Shown here: positions 50,404 to 57,131 of the stretch, in pieces | How positions within the stretch are numbered: position 1 is the first letter of the stretch | Layout of the letters: the number at the start of each line of letters is the position of its first letter | Source: DAISKN01 sp964553925 | GTDB lineage: Bacteria > Acidobacteriota > Vicinamibacteria > Marinacidobacterales > SMYC01 | Direction of reading: 5' to 3' | Assembly (NCBI GenBank): GCA_964553925.1 | Contig: CAZKNR010000264.1 | Location: 62,001 to 126,000, forward strand | DNA: 64,000 bases | Notes under the pieces: generated by a model | The model's input: the letters and a program-made list of their open reading frames with translations, nothing else | Database searches by the model: none | What the model was told of the DNA's origin: nothing | Made by a program: the position numbers and the translations under genes

Positions 50404-50748
50404 GAGTTGCCGCTCTTACCTTCGTTCAGAATGCACTCCACGATCCGCTCCGTCGAGCGGCCGTCGGCTCCGAAAGCGAACTCCCGCCGCGGTCGACCAG
50501 AGGACCGAGGTTGCCGGGAGATTCAGCACCAGCACCGGCCGCCCGAGGACGAGCGCTTCCGAGGAAGCAAAGGAGTCTACCGTTATCAATCCATCCGAGG
50601 CAAAGAGGAGCTCGAGAAGGTTCTTCTCCGCGGGTAGGATGCGGGTGCGTTCGGCGGAGAGGCGGAGGGGGAACCTCTTCATAAGGCGCCTGGGATTTCC
50701 GCCTGGTGCGGCTTCACGAAAAGAAACACGCGGCGAAGGCCCTCGATC
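50311..50748 (-). repeat. Direct repeat 2, left copy (operon gene junction)
   Basis: Matches 53943-54488. The first block (50311-50486 against 53943-54118, 176 bp) has 13 mismatches by my count. A 109-bp deletion follows in this copy. The second block (50491-50748 against 54232-54488) aligns with one extra base in this copy. It spans the start of the synthase gene and the end of the surface carbohydrate gene. Confidence 0.92.
50400..50748 (-). pseudogene. Dead 3'-end copy of the surface carbohydrate biosynthesis gene
   Basis: It encodes LRLSAERTRILPAEKNLLELLFASDGLITVDSFASSEALVLGRPVLVLNLP, matching the C-terminal part of the intact gene at 54032-56011. A 109-bp deletion and a 1-bp insertion break the frame, and the upstream part of the gene is missing. 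This is the remnant left beside the synthase gene by the insertion of island 2. Confidence 0.88.
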
Positions 50749-50794
50749 ACCGCCCCGAGCTCTCCCTTGTCAGCCGAAAACTTCGGAGAGTACC

Positions 50795-50865
50795 GGTTTC
50801 ACCGCGGTCGCGATCGTGACCCTCGCCCTCGGCATCGGCGCCAGCACCGCCTTCTTCAGCCTCGT
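50795..50865 (+). pseudogene. Fragment of a MacB/FtsX-type ABC transporter permease
   Basis: The + strand encodes GFTAVAIVTLALGIGASTAFFSLVL, almost the family signature GFTAVAVLTLALGIGANTAIFS at the N-terminal membrane helix of large MacB-type permeases that are very common in Acidobacteria. Nothing before or after belongs to such a gene, so this is a short decayed piece within island 2. Confidence 0.6.
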
Positions 50866-51564
50866 ACTCCGCCAGGCTCCAGCCCTTTCCGGCGCTTTCT
50901 TCTAGGACCGCGCCCCTCCGGGCGTGCCCATCCAACACTCCTCGTGCGTCAAGCTCTCTCGTCTATTTCACCTATCGCCGTCGAAGTCCCTTTCCCGCTC
51001 GTCGGGCGACGATGGATTCTCCTGTCCTTAATTAATAGGCGGTGCCGAGGGGAGCGATACGGATCTTGCAGCTTTCACCCTGAGTATCACACTGGCTCGC
51101 CTTCGACAACAAGGCTCGCTACCTGGGCACGGGAAACTACACACATGGAGCGGGCGGTGCTGAAGGTGTTCCAGACCCGACTCACCATGCCGAAGCTCAA
51201 CGTAATGTTCGGAAACGACGCGGTCGCCGGCGCTCACGGGAGAAACGTGGAAGAGCCCGTCTACCTGCGGATAAAAACTCCCGCAACCGAAGCCGTCGTC
51301 TCCGCCAAGGTCGCTTGCGGGCGGAAGCCAGGCGGCCCTCGGGGCAGGTCGAAGCTCCGAGCGAATTTTCATTCGTCCCGGTCCTCACCATCACACCCCC
51401 CCTGTTAACTATTGGTTTAATTATATTTATACCTAATATCAAAGATGATTTATTTGGGGGTTCAACAGTTCACGGAGTTTGCGTTAAAATAAACGAACGT
51501 TTATCTCTAAAGAGAAGGGGCATGAGGTCAACCGCAAAAGACAACATTCGTTGAGGACACGAGA
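50866..51564. other. Intergenic stretch of island 2 without a convincing gene
   Basis: Short frames occur on both strands here (for example 51145-51408 on +), but none shows a family signature. The segment 51405-51510 is markedly AT-rich (GTTAACTATTGGTTTAATTA and onwards), unlike the surrounding DNA. It contains the 16-bp palindrome upstream of hipB. The stretch probably mixes decayed sequence with the hipBA control region. Confidence 0.6.
51489..51504 (+). promoter_or_regulatory. Palindrome upstream of hipB, possible operator
   Basis: ATAAACGAACGTTTAT is two 7-bp arms (ATAAACG/CGTTTAT) around AA, 60 bp before the hipB start and inside an AT-rich patch. HipB-type repressors bind palindromes at their own promoter, so autoregulation is a reasonable inference. 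Confidence 0.45.
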
Positions 51565-51831
51565 TTGCAGATTGACGATGCGAAACAGCTCGGTCAGGTC
51601 ATTCGCGCGGTCCGAATTCAGGGTGGTTTGACTCAGGGCGATGCGGCCGCGCTTTGCGGTGTCAGCACGCCCTTCCTCAACGGCCTCGAGAGAGGCAAGC
51701 CAACGGCCCGCCTCGCTGGAATCCTCCGCGTATGCCGGGGCCTCGGCATCCGAATCGCTCTCGACCTTCCCATCTCACTCGAGCAGCTGAAGAGGGCACC
51801 TTCACGAAAACCGCGCGGGCCACGCCGGTGA
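51565..51831 (+). CDS. hipB: HipB-like antitoxin, helix-turn-helix protein
   Basis: The 88-residue protein is an Xre-type HTH domain: LGQVIRAVRIQGGLTQGDAAALCGVSTPFLNGLERGKPTARLAGILRVCRGLGIRIALDLP. A basic C-terminal tail follows. The TTG start at 51565 is supported by a GAGGA Shine-Dalgarno 7 bp upstream. The stop overlaps the hipA GTG as GTGA, the standard coupling of hipBA pairs. It should neutralise HipA and repress the operon. Lies in island 2, probably acquired by transfer. Confidence 0.85.
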   Translation: MQIDDAKQLGQVIRAVRIQGGLTQGDAAALCGVSTPFLNGLERGKPTARLAGILRVCRGLGIRIALDLPISLEQLKRAPSRKPRGPRR

Positions 51832-53075
51832 AGCAGTCGCTCTCGGTCTGGTGTGAACGCGCACGCGTGGGTACTCTTTGCTCCGACGACGGCGTTTGGC
51901 AGTTCGAATACGACCCCGCATGGGTCGGCTCAAAGGACAGCTTCGCACTCTCGCCGCACTTCCCGCTCTCGGCCGAGCCTTTCTTCGACACATCCGACGA
52001 TCGGCGCACGCAGTGGTTCTTCGACAACCTTCTGCCCGAGGGCGGCGTGCGACGAGCTTTATCACGCTTTGCCCGTGTCAGCGAAAACGATGCTTTCGCG
52101 CTGCTACGACGTTTCGGCGAAGAGAGCGCAGGCGCGCTCCAGCTCGTACCGGTGGGCAGTGACCTGCCCGACGCCAGGGCGTACGAAGAGTTGACTCCGG
52201 AAGGCCTGAGAGCGTTGCTCCTCAAGCTTCCCGACGTTCCGCTCATCGCCGGCGACGGACGCGCACGAATGAGTCTTGCCGGAGCGCAGCACAAGCTCGG
52301 GCTCCATCGGGACGGAGAGCGCTGGCTCCTCCCTCGAGGCGGTCCTTCGACGGTCATCATCAAGCCGGCGAACGCCAACGAGGAGTTCCCTCACTGTCCC
52401 GCCAACGAGCATTTCTGTTCATTACTGGCGGGAGCGGTCGGAGTACCGGCAGCGGTGACCGACCTTCTACATCTGCCCGAGGACCTGTTCGTCATCGAGC
52501 GATACGACCGCGTCGTGGAAAAGGGCCGCGTCCGACGGCTCCATCAGATCGATCTCTGCCAGCTTCTCAACCGCTGGCCCGGCGCAAAGTACGAATCGGA
52601 GGGCGGCATCGATCTGAAGACGGCCTACCAGGCGCTGGACGAGACGAGGCAGCCGGCCGTGAGCCGCCGTCAGTTCCTGCGATGGGTCATCTTCAACTAT
52701 CTCGTCGGAAACTCGGATGCCCATGCGAAGAACGTCTCGTTTCTCGTCACCCCCGGCCGGATCGACCTCGCACCCGCCTACGATCTCGTCTGCGTTCGGG
52801 CGTATGGCAACGCGTACGACTACATGGCCATGTCCATCGCGTCCGAGGTCCGCTACGGCTGGGTCGAGAAGAAACAATGGGACGAGCTCGCCTCCGAGCT
52901 AGCGGTGCCTGGACCGCTCATGACGCGACTCCGGCGCGAGCTCGTCGAGAGCGTCCCACGCGAAGCGAAGGCCATCGCATCACGCGCTGAGTTCACCGAC
53001 GAGGAGCGGGCGTTTCTGGCGCGAATCATCGGTGTCATCGACGAGCACGCCGGCCACATACGGGATACTCTTTGA
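51828..53075 (+). CDS. hipA: HipA-type serine/threonine kinase toxin
   Basis: The 415-residue protein shows the HipA fold: SVWCERARVGTLCSDDGVWQFEYDPAWV (N-terminal subdomain), FDNLLPEGGVRRALSRFARVSENDAFALLRRFGEESAGALQLVP, RMSLAGAQHKLGLHRDGERWLLPRGGPSTVIIKPA, the catalytic loop NYLVGNSDAHAKNVSFL and the metal-binding Asp in APAYDLVC. The family includes E. coli HipA, which phosphorylates glutamyl-tRNA synthetase to cause persistence; the target here is not known. The GTG start is set by the GTGA overlap with hipB. All recognised kinase motifs are intact, so the gene may be active. Confidence 0.9.
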   Translation: MKQSLSVWCERARVGTLCSDDGVWQFEYDPAWVGSKDSFALSPHFPLSAEPFFDTSDDRRTQWFFDNLLPEGGVRRALSRFARVSENDAFALLRRFGEESAGALQLVPVGSDLPDARAYEELTPEGLRALLLKLPDVPLIAGDGRARMSLAGAQHKLGLHRDGERWLLPRGGPSTVIIKPANANEEFPHCPANEHFCSLLAGAVGVPAAVTDLLHLPEDLFVIERYDRVVEKGRVRRLHQIDLCQLLNRWPGAKYESEGGIDLKTAYQALDETRQPAVSRRQFLRWVIFNYLVGNSDAHAKNVSFLVTPGRIDLAPAYDLVCVRAYGNAYDYMAMSIASEVRYGWVEKKQWDELASELAVPGPLMTRLRRELVESVPREAKAIASRAEFTDEERAFLARIIGVIDEHAGHIRDTL

Positions 53076-53231
53076 GCGGAGCAAACTATCCCCCGCATCG
53101 ATTCAACCCACACACTCGTTGGTGCGTCCTCTCGAGGACGATGGTGACGAGATCGATTCCGCTTCCTTCGGAGGCCGCGTTCCTGCCGGCCGACCTAAAG
53201 ACGAGAACGTTCGCGCCCGCTTCGACTGCTT

Positions 53232-53593
53232 TCACGCGGGACGGAATCGAACGCGCCAGGGCTCGACGATCGCCAGGCGCCCGGTCAACTGGTCGAGCCA
53301 GTCCTGCCGTCGGGCGAAGGATTCGAGGAGCTTCACCACCTGAGCGGCCGTCGCGTCGTCGTGAGGCCGCAGGACGACGATACCGGCGTAGTCGGCGGGC
53401 GGGTAGTTGCGGGTATCCCCGAAGTCGGAATCCCGCGTGACCAGTGTGAGCCGATTGCTCCGTGCGTGCTCGGCAATCACGTCGTCCGTGGCGCTGCGCA
53501 TTCCGATGTCGCCCACATCGACCGCGTCATGGCTCAGCTGCCGCAGCATCGGCACCGCCGAGCGCGGCAGGCTGGCTTCACCAGAAAGCGCAT
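53232..53593 (-). pseudogene. DUF5615 PIN-like toxin gene, frameshifted near its start
   Basis: The long frame from 53555 encodes PMLRQLSHDAVDVGDIGMRSATDDVIAEHARSNRLTLVTRDSDFGDTRNYPPADYAGIVVLR, a clear DUF5615 (VapC-like PIN) protein. Its expected first residues, MRFLV, lie in another frame from the ATG at 53591-53593. Reading ATGCGCTTTCTGGTG then AA then GCCAGCCTGCCGCGC, one base is missing exactly at the codon for the first catalytic Asp (MRFLV-D-ASLPRSAVPML). From the ATG, translation ends after 19 codons. Starting at the internal GTG (53555) would drop the catalytic Asp. The toxin is therefore probably dead, unless frameshifting occurs or the base is a sequencing error. Confidence 0.75.
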
Positions 53594-53602
53594 GCGGGAG
53601 CT

Positions 53603-53824
53603 TCAGGTCGGCAGCGGATGATGTTGCTCCTGCTCGACCAGATTCCCGGCGAATCTCAGCGCGGCGCGGATGTCCTCAATAGTCAGGTCGTATTCTCGCT
53701 GCACGTCCTCGAAGCTCATCCCGCCAGCCAGACTGCCCACAACGACTGCCACCGGCGTGCGCGTGCGACGAATCACCGGCTTGCCGTGACAGATCTTTGG
53801 ATCAATGACGATTCGGTCGTTCAT
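53603..53824 (-). CDS. DUF433 family antitoxin
   Basis: The 73-residue protein (MNDRIVIDPKICHGKPVIRRTRTPVAVVVGSLAGGMSFEDVQREYD-LTIEDIRAALRFA) is a clear DUF433 protein, a small winged-helix-like DNA-binding family usually paired with DUF5615 PIN proteins as a toxin-antitoxin module. The ATG at 53824 starts the family's usual MNDRIVIDP. It lies 9 bp upstream of the frameshifted DUF5615 gene on the same strand, the normal antitoxin-first order. The antitoxin is intact although the toxin is broken. Confidence 0.88.
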   Translation of the reverse strand: MNDRIVIDPKICHGKPVIRRTRTPVAVVVGSLAGGMSFEDVQREYDLTIEDIRAALRFAGNLVEQEQHHPLPT

Positions 53825-53942
53825 GCCAACGAGCAGAATACGCGACGCCCTGAGATGACGCAACCCGGCAGGCCCCGAACTTCTCCGCGGCAGCGATTAA
53901 GGATCCGATTGGAGCGAACCTCGATCGCATTCAGAGGTCGGC

Positions 53943-54035
53943 GGCCTCTCCCTGGTGAGCCGAGGCCACTTCGGCGAGAACGAAGGCAGGGGCGCTCCCG
54001 CCCACTTCGCGGCCGGCTATCAAGATCGTTCTCAT
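53943..54035 (-). pseudogene. 5'-end fragment of the NeuB/SpsE copy 2 gene
   Basis: It encodes MRTILIAGREVGGSAPAFVLAEVASAHQGEA, matching the first 31 residues of the synthase at 49381-50403. It starts inside the stop of the intact surface carbohydrate gene as ATGA, then ends at the island border. It is the mirror of the dead 3' fragment at 50400-50748. Confidence 0.9.
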
Positions 54036-54488
54036 GAGTTGCCGCTCTTGCCTTCGTTCAAAATGCACTCCACGATCCGTTCCGTCGAGCGGCCGTCGGC
54101 TCCGAAAGCGAACTCCCGGATGTACTCCTTGCGCTTGGCCTCGAGTGCGCGCGCGGTCTCGGAGTCGAAGAGCAGAGTTTCGAGCGCTTTCGCAATCGAC
54201 TCCCCTCGCCGGACGCCGAGTGCCACCCCCCGGTCCACCAGAGGACCGAGGTTGCCGGGGAGGTTCAGCACCAGCACCGGCCGCCCGAGGACGAGCGCTT
54301 CCGAGGAAGCAAAGGAGTCTACCGTTATCAATCCATCCGAGGCAAAGAGGAGCTCGAGAAGGTTCGCCTCCGAGGGAAGAATGCGTGTACGTTCAGCGGA
54401 GAGGCGCAGGGCGACCTCTTCATAAGGTGCCTGGGATTCCGCCTGGTGGGGCTTCACGAAAAGAAACACGCCGCGAAGGCCCTCGATC
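53943..54488 (-). repeat. Direct repeat 2, right copy (operon gene junction)
   Basis: Partner of 50311-50748. This copy keeps the 113-bp segment (54119-54231) that the left copy has lost. It bounds island 2 on the right. Confidence 0.92.
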
Positions 54489-56011
54489 GCGCGGACGAGC
54501 TCCTCGAACACCGGAGAGACCGCGGACCAACGCGTGGCGAGAACGAGGAAGCGCGCGCCTTCGGGAACGTCGAGAGCTCTCCGGGTCGCGCCGGGATCGT
54601 ACCCGGAAGCGCCTTGGACCAGCGCGTCGAACTTGGGGCTTCCCGTCACCACGATGCGCTCCTCAGGGTAGCTTCCGCGCCGGACGAGAAGCTCCTTGGC
54701 CAGCTCTCCGAAAACGGCCGTGCGGCTGGGGATGGGCACGGGATCCCGCTCGAGCTCGTCAGGAGCGTGCTCGTGGGAATAGTACTGGGGGTACATGATC
54801 CCGTGCTGCACGGCGACGGACGGAACTCCGTGGGCAGTCGCCGCGGCGATGGCGGCCCTGCCGAGGCCGCTCGACTCAGCGTAGAGGACGAGAACGTCCG
54901 GCTTCTCGCGAACGAGTACGGCTTCGACTTCGAGAAACGACCGCATCGTCCACGGGAACTGCCGGTAGAACGCGTCTCGGAACGACGCCATGGCCTCGGG
55001 CCCGAGCGGGACCCCAAGGTGAGAGAGCACTCCCTCAACCCCCGGCGTTCGCCGGAACTCTCGGAAGAGCGCGCTCGCGCGGAAGAACTCTCGCGTGAGC
55101 CGGAGGCAGAGGCCTGGGGAAAAATAGCGACGAATGAAAACGTAGGGACGATGGCTCGCGCCGATCTCGAAGAGGTCCTGAAGCCAGGTGGTGATGCCTC
55201 GCTTTCGGAAAGGCACCGGGGGCCCGAAGGCAACGACGATCGTGGCCGCCCGGGACGCGACCGCGGGTAGGATGTCGTCGAAGTACATCTCCCTCTCCGC
55301 GCGCCACATCGAGGCATGCGTGAGGAACAAAACCCGGGGGCTTCCACTCCTCGGGGTGGGCCTCCGGCCTTCGCCCTCCGGGCTCCGGCCAGGCTCGCCG
55401 TAGCCCCGCGGAGGCGGCCGAAAGATGGCCTTGATTCCGGTCCCCCACATCTTCAAAAGATCGAGGAGATAGAGCCCGGTGGTCCTCCACCAGAAAGGCG
55501 GGCCTTCGACCCGCTCCCCCAGGATCTCGACTTCTCCCACGAGGGCCTTGGCCGCCGCCTCTAGGGCCCGCACCGGCCGGACCAGAACCATCCGCTTCGG
55601 GCGGGTTCGCTCGACCAGGCGGCTCAGGACCTCGATGTCCCGCACGATGAGCCGCAGCGGGGTTTCGTGATAAAGGTAGATCTCGGCCCACCACCAGAGG
55701 ACGAGCGGGCCTAAGCGATAACGCTCGCGAAACGCCTTCCGGCCAAACTCCTTCATCCAGGCGATGACCGCTTCGTCGATCTCGAAGTCGGCGGCGAGCG
55801 CTTCCGTGAGCGTGGTCGCGGCGATCGAATGAGCTCTGAGGGCTCCCGCGACGTCTGGACTGGGGAAGCGATCCTGGACGACCGGGCTGTGCTGCCAGGC
55901 AACGACCGTCGCCCCCTCCGCAACGAGCGCGCGGAGGCGATCGATTTCCGCGGGCCGAAGATGAGGGTCGGAGACGAGCACCAGGGCCGGGTTCGCGCTC
56001 TCACCTCGCAA
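54032..56011 (-). CDS. Surface carbohydrate biosynthesis protein, GT-B-like
   Basis: The 659-residue protein has no signal peptide. The C-terminal half resembles CDP-glycerol glycerophosphotransferase or UDP-GlcNAc 2-epimerase-type GT-B folds: GVPSVAVQHGIMYPQYYSHEHAPDEL, TAVFGELAKELLVRRGSYPEERIVVTGSPKFDALVQ, FLVLATRWSAVSPVFEELVRAIEGLRGVFLFVKPHQ, LFASDGLITVDSFASSEALVLGRPVLVLNLPG. The N-terminal half (VLVSDPHLRPAEIDRLRALVAEGATVVAW...) is a second alpha/beta region. It could transfer a sugar or sugar-phosphate of the nonulosonic pathway, but the reaction is not known. The TTG start at 56011 is 7 bp after a TATAAT box. The former neighbour, the synthase copy 2, was coupled by ATGA before island 2 separated them. 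Confidence 0.75.
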   Translation of the reverse strand: MRGESANPALVLVSDPHLRPAEIDRLRALVAEGATVVAWQHSPVVQDRFPSPDVAGALRAHSIAATTLTEALAADFEIDEAVIAWMKEFGRKAFRERYRLGPLVLWWWAEIYLYHETPLRLIVRDIEVLSRLVERTRPKRMVLVRPVRALEAAAKALVGEVEILGERVEGPPFWWRTTGLYLLDLLKMWGTGIKAIFRPPPRGYGEPGRSPEGEGRRPTPRSGSPRVLFLTHASMWRAEREMYFDDILPAVASRAATIVVAFGPPVPFRKRGITTWLQDLFEIGASHRPYVFIRRYFSPGLCLRLTREFFRASALFREFRRTPGVEGVLSHLGVPLGPEAMASFRDAFYRQFPWTMRSFLEVEAVLVREKPDVLVLYAESSGLGRAAIAAATAHGVPSVAVQHGIMYPQYYSHEHAPDELERDPVPIPSRTAVFGELAKELLVRRGSYPEERIVVTGSPKFDALVQGASGYDPGATRRALDVPEGARFLVLATRWSAVSPVFEELVRAIEGLRGVFLFVKPHQAESQAPYEEVALRLSAERTRILPSEANLLELLFASDGLITVDSFASSEALVLGRPVLVLNLPGNLGPLVDRGVALGVRRGESIAKALETLLFDSETARALEAKRKEYIREFAFGADGRSTERIVECILNEGKSGNS

Positions 56012-56018
56012 GCTGGAA

Positions 56019-56028
56019 ATTATACAAT
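56019..56028. promoter_or_regulatory. Bidirectional -10 element with two probably leaderless genes
   Basis: ATTATACAAT (56019-56028) reads as TATACA or TACAAT on the + strand, about 8 bp before the ATG at 56035. On the minus strand it reads TATAAT (56019-56024), 7 bp before the TTG at 56011. The whole spacer between the divergent genes is only 23 bp. Neither gene has room for a Shine-Dalgarno. Confidence 0.55.
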
Positions 56029-56034
56029 CCCGGA

Positions 56035-56961
56035 ATGGACCGAAGAGATTTCATCGTAGGCTCGATTTCAGGGATTTCCGGCCTCGCCTCTCTTGCCTTT
56101 TCCGCGGAGGCCCTCTTCCGCATCTCGCTCGCGGAGTGGTCGTTTCATCGAGCGCTCTTTTCGGGCGCCATGAGCCACCTCGACTTCATCACCCGGGCAC
56201 GCAAGGACTACGGGCTCGACGGCGTCGAGTACGTGAACCAGTTCTTCATGGACAAAGCCGGCGATGCGGGCTACCTGCGGGAGATGAACGCCCGGACCGA
56301 GGGTGAGGGGGTGCGGAGCCTTCTCATCATGTGCGACAGCGAGGGCTATCTCGGTGACCCCGCGGCGAGCGAGAGGGCCCGCGCGGTCGAGAACCACCGC
56401 AAGTGGGTCGAGGCGGCAAAGACCCTCGGCTGCCACTCGGTGCGCGTCAACGCCCGGAGCAATCCTGACCTTCCGTACGAAGAGCAGGAAAAGCTCGCGG
56501 CCGACGGACTTCGGAGCCTCTGTGAGCTTGCCGACCCTCATGGAATCGGGGTCCTGGTCGAGAACCATGGAGGCCTGTCCTCGAACGGTGGCTGGCTTTC
56601 GGCCGTGATGAAGCGCGTCGCTCATCCGCGGATCGGGACCCTTCCCGACTTCGGGAACTTTCGCCTTCGGGAAACCCCCGAGGAGTGGTACGACCGCTAT
56701 CAAGGCGTCGCCGAGCTCATGCCTTTTGCCCGCGCGGTCAGCGCGAAATCCCATGACTTCAACGAGAGCGGCGCGGAGACCGGCACGGATTTCACAAAGA
56801 TGATGCGGATCGTGCTGGATGCCGGCTACCGGGGCTACGTCGGCATCGAGTACGAGGGCGAGACACTCTCCGAGGCGGAAGGAGTAGAAAAAACGAAGGT
56901 GCTCCTCTTAAAGGTGCGAGAAGAGCTCGCGTCGGGATATTCTCCTAAAGATCTGAGTTAG
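56035..56961 (+). CDS. TIM-barrel sugar phosphate isomerase/epimerase-like protein
   Basis: The 308-residue protein begins MDRRDFIVGSISGISGLASLAFSAEA. The RRDFI motif and hydrophobic stretch suggest a twin-arginine signal or lipid-type anchor, common in xylose-isomerase-like proteins. The barrel shows LAEWSFHRALFSG, LDGVEYVNQFF, MCDSEGYLGDPAASERARAVENHRKWVEAAKTLGCHSVRVNARS, GVLVENHGGLSSNGGWL, TLPDFGNFRL, AVSAKSHDF, YVGIEYEGETLSE. The metal-binding Glu, Asp and His expected for this family are present. Substrate unknown. Divergent from the surface carbohydrate gene across a shared 23-bp promoter. Confidence 0.82.
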   Translation: MDRRDFIVGSISGISGLASLAFSAEALFRISLAEWSFHRALFSGAMSHLDFITRARKDYGLDGVEYVNQFFMDKAGDAGYLREMNARTEGEGVRSLLIMCDSEGYLGDPAASERARAVENHRKWVEAAKTLGCHSVRVNARSNPDLPYEEQEKLAADGLRSLCELADPHGIGVLVENHGGLSSNGGWLSAVMKRVAHPRIGTLPDFGNFRLRETPEEWYDRYQGVAELMPFARAVSAKSHDFNESGAETGTDFTKMMRIVLDAGYRGYVGIEYEGETLSEAEGVEKTKVLLLKVREELASGYSPKDLS

Positions 56962-56975
56962 CTATATTTATAGCT
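56960..56975 (+). other. Perfect 16-nt AT-rich palindrome at the TIM-barrel gene stop
   Basis: AGCTATA-TT-TATAGCT overlaps the stop codon of the TIM-barrel gene. It could be a weak transcript-end hairpin or a protein-binding site. No further evidence. Confidence 0.35.
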
Positions 56976-56996
56976 TGCTGACTTAGGAGTGCCACC

Positions 56997-57016
56997 GCCG
57001 GGCCCGAGGGCCCGGC
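56997..57016 (+). terminator. Candidate terminator hairpin after the TIM-barrel gene
   Basis: GCCGGGCCC-GA-GGGCCCGGC is a perfect 9-bp G+C stem with a 2-nt loop, 36 bp past the stop. It is followed by GCCGTTAGTTGAC, not a true T-run, so it is a weak intrinsic terminator at best. The rest of the 170-bp gap before the flippase gene holds only its -10 box. Confidence 0.4.
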
Positions 57017-57119
57017 GCCGTTAGTTGACTTCCTCAGGGGTATCGAGAGGAGGGTGGCAGAAGAAGCGTATCAACGATTGGCGCCGAGGGCAAATACGAT
57101 TTCAGGGGCCCGGATTCGG

Positions 57120-57125
57120 TAAGAT
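57120..57125 (+). promoter_or_regulatory. -10 element of a probably leaderless flippase transcript
   Basis: TAAGAT ends 6 bp before the GTG at 57132, with no Shine-Dalgarno. No convincing -35 box was seen. Confidence 0.4.
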
Positions 57126-57131
57126 GCCTCC

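Noticed and set aside
51145..51408. An 87-residue + frame (MERAVLKVFQTRLTMPKLNVMFGNDAV...).
   Set aside because: It has reasonable composition but no recognisable domain, no Shine-Dalgarno and no conserved context. It lies in a decayed stretch of island 2, so I left it out as a gene.
50311..54488. The second duplication being a tandem assembly artefact.
   Set aside because: The two copies differ at many positions (13 mismatches in the first 176 bp, a 109-bp deletion and a 1-bp insertion), so they are not one sequence assembled twice.
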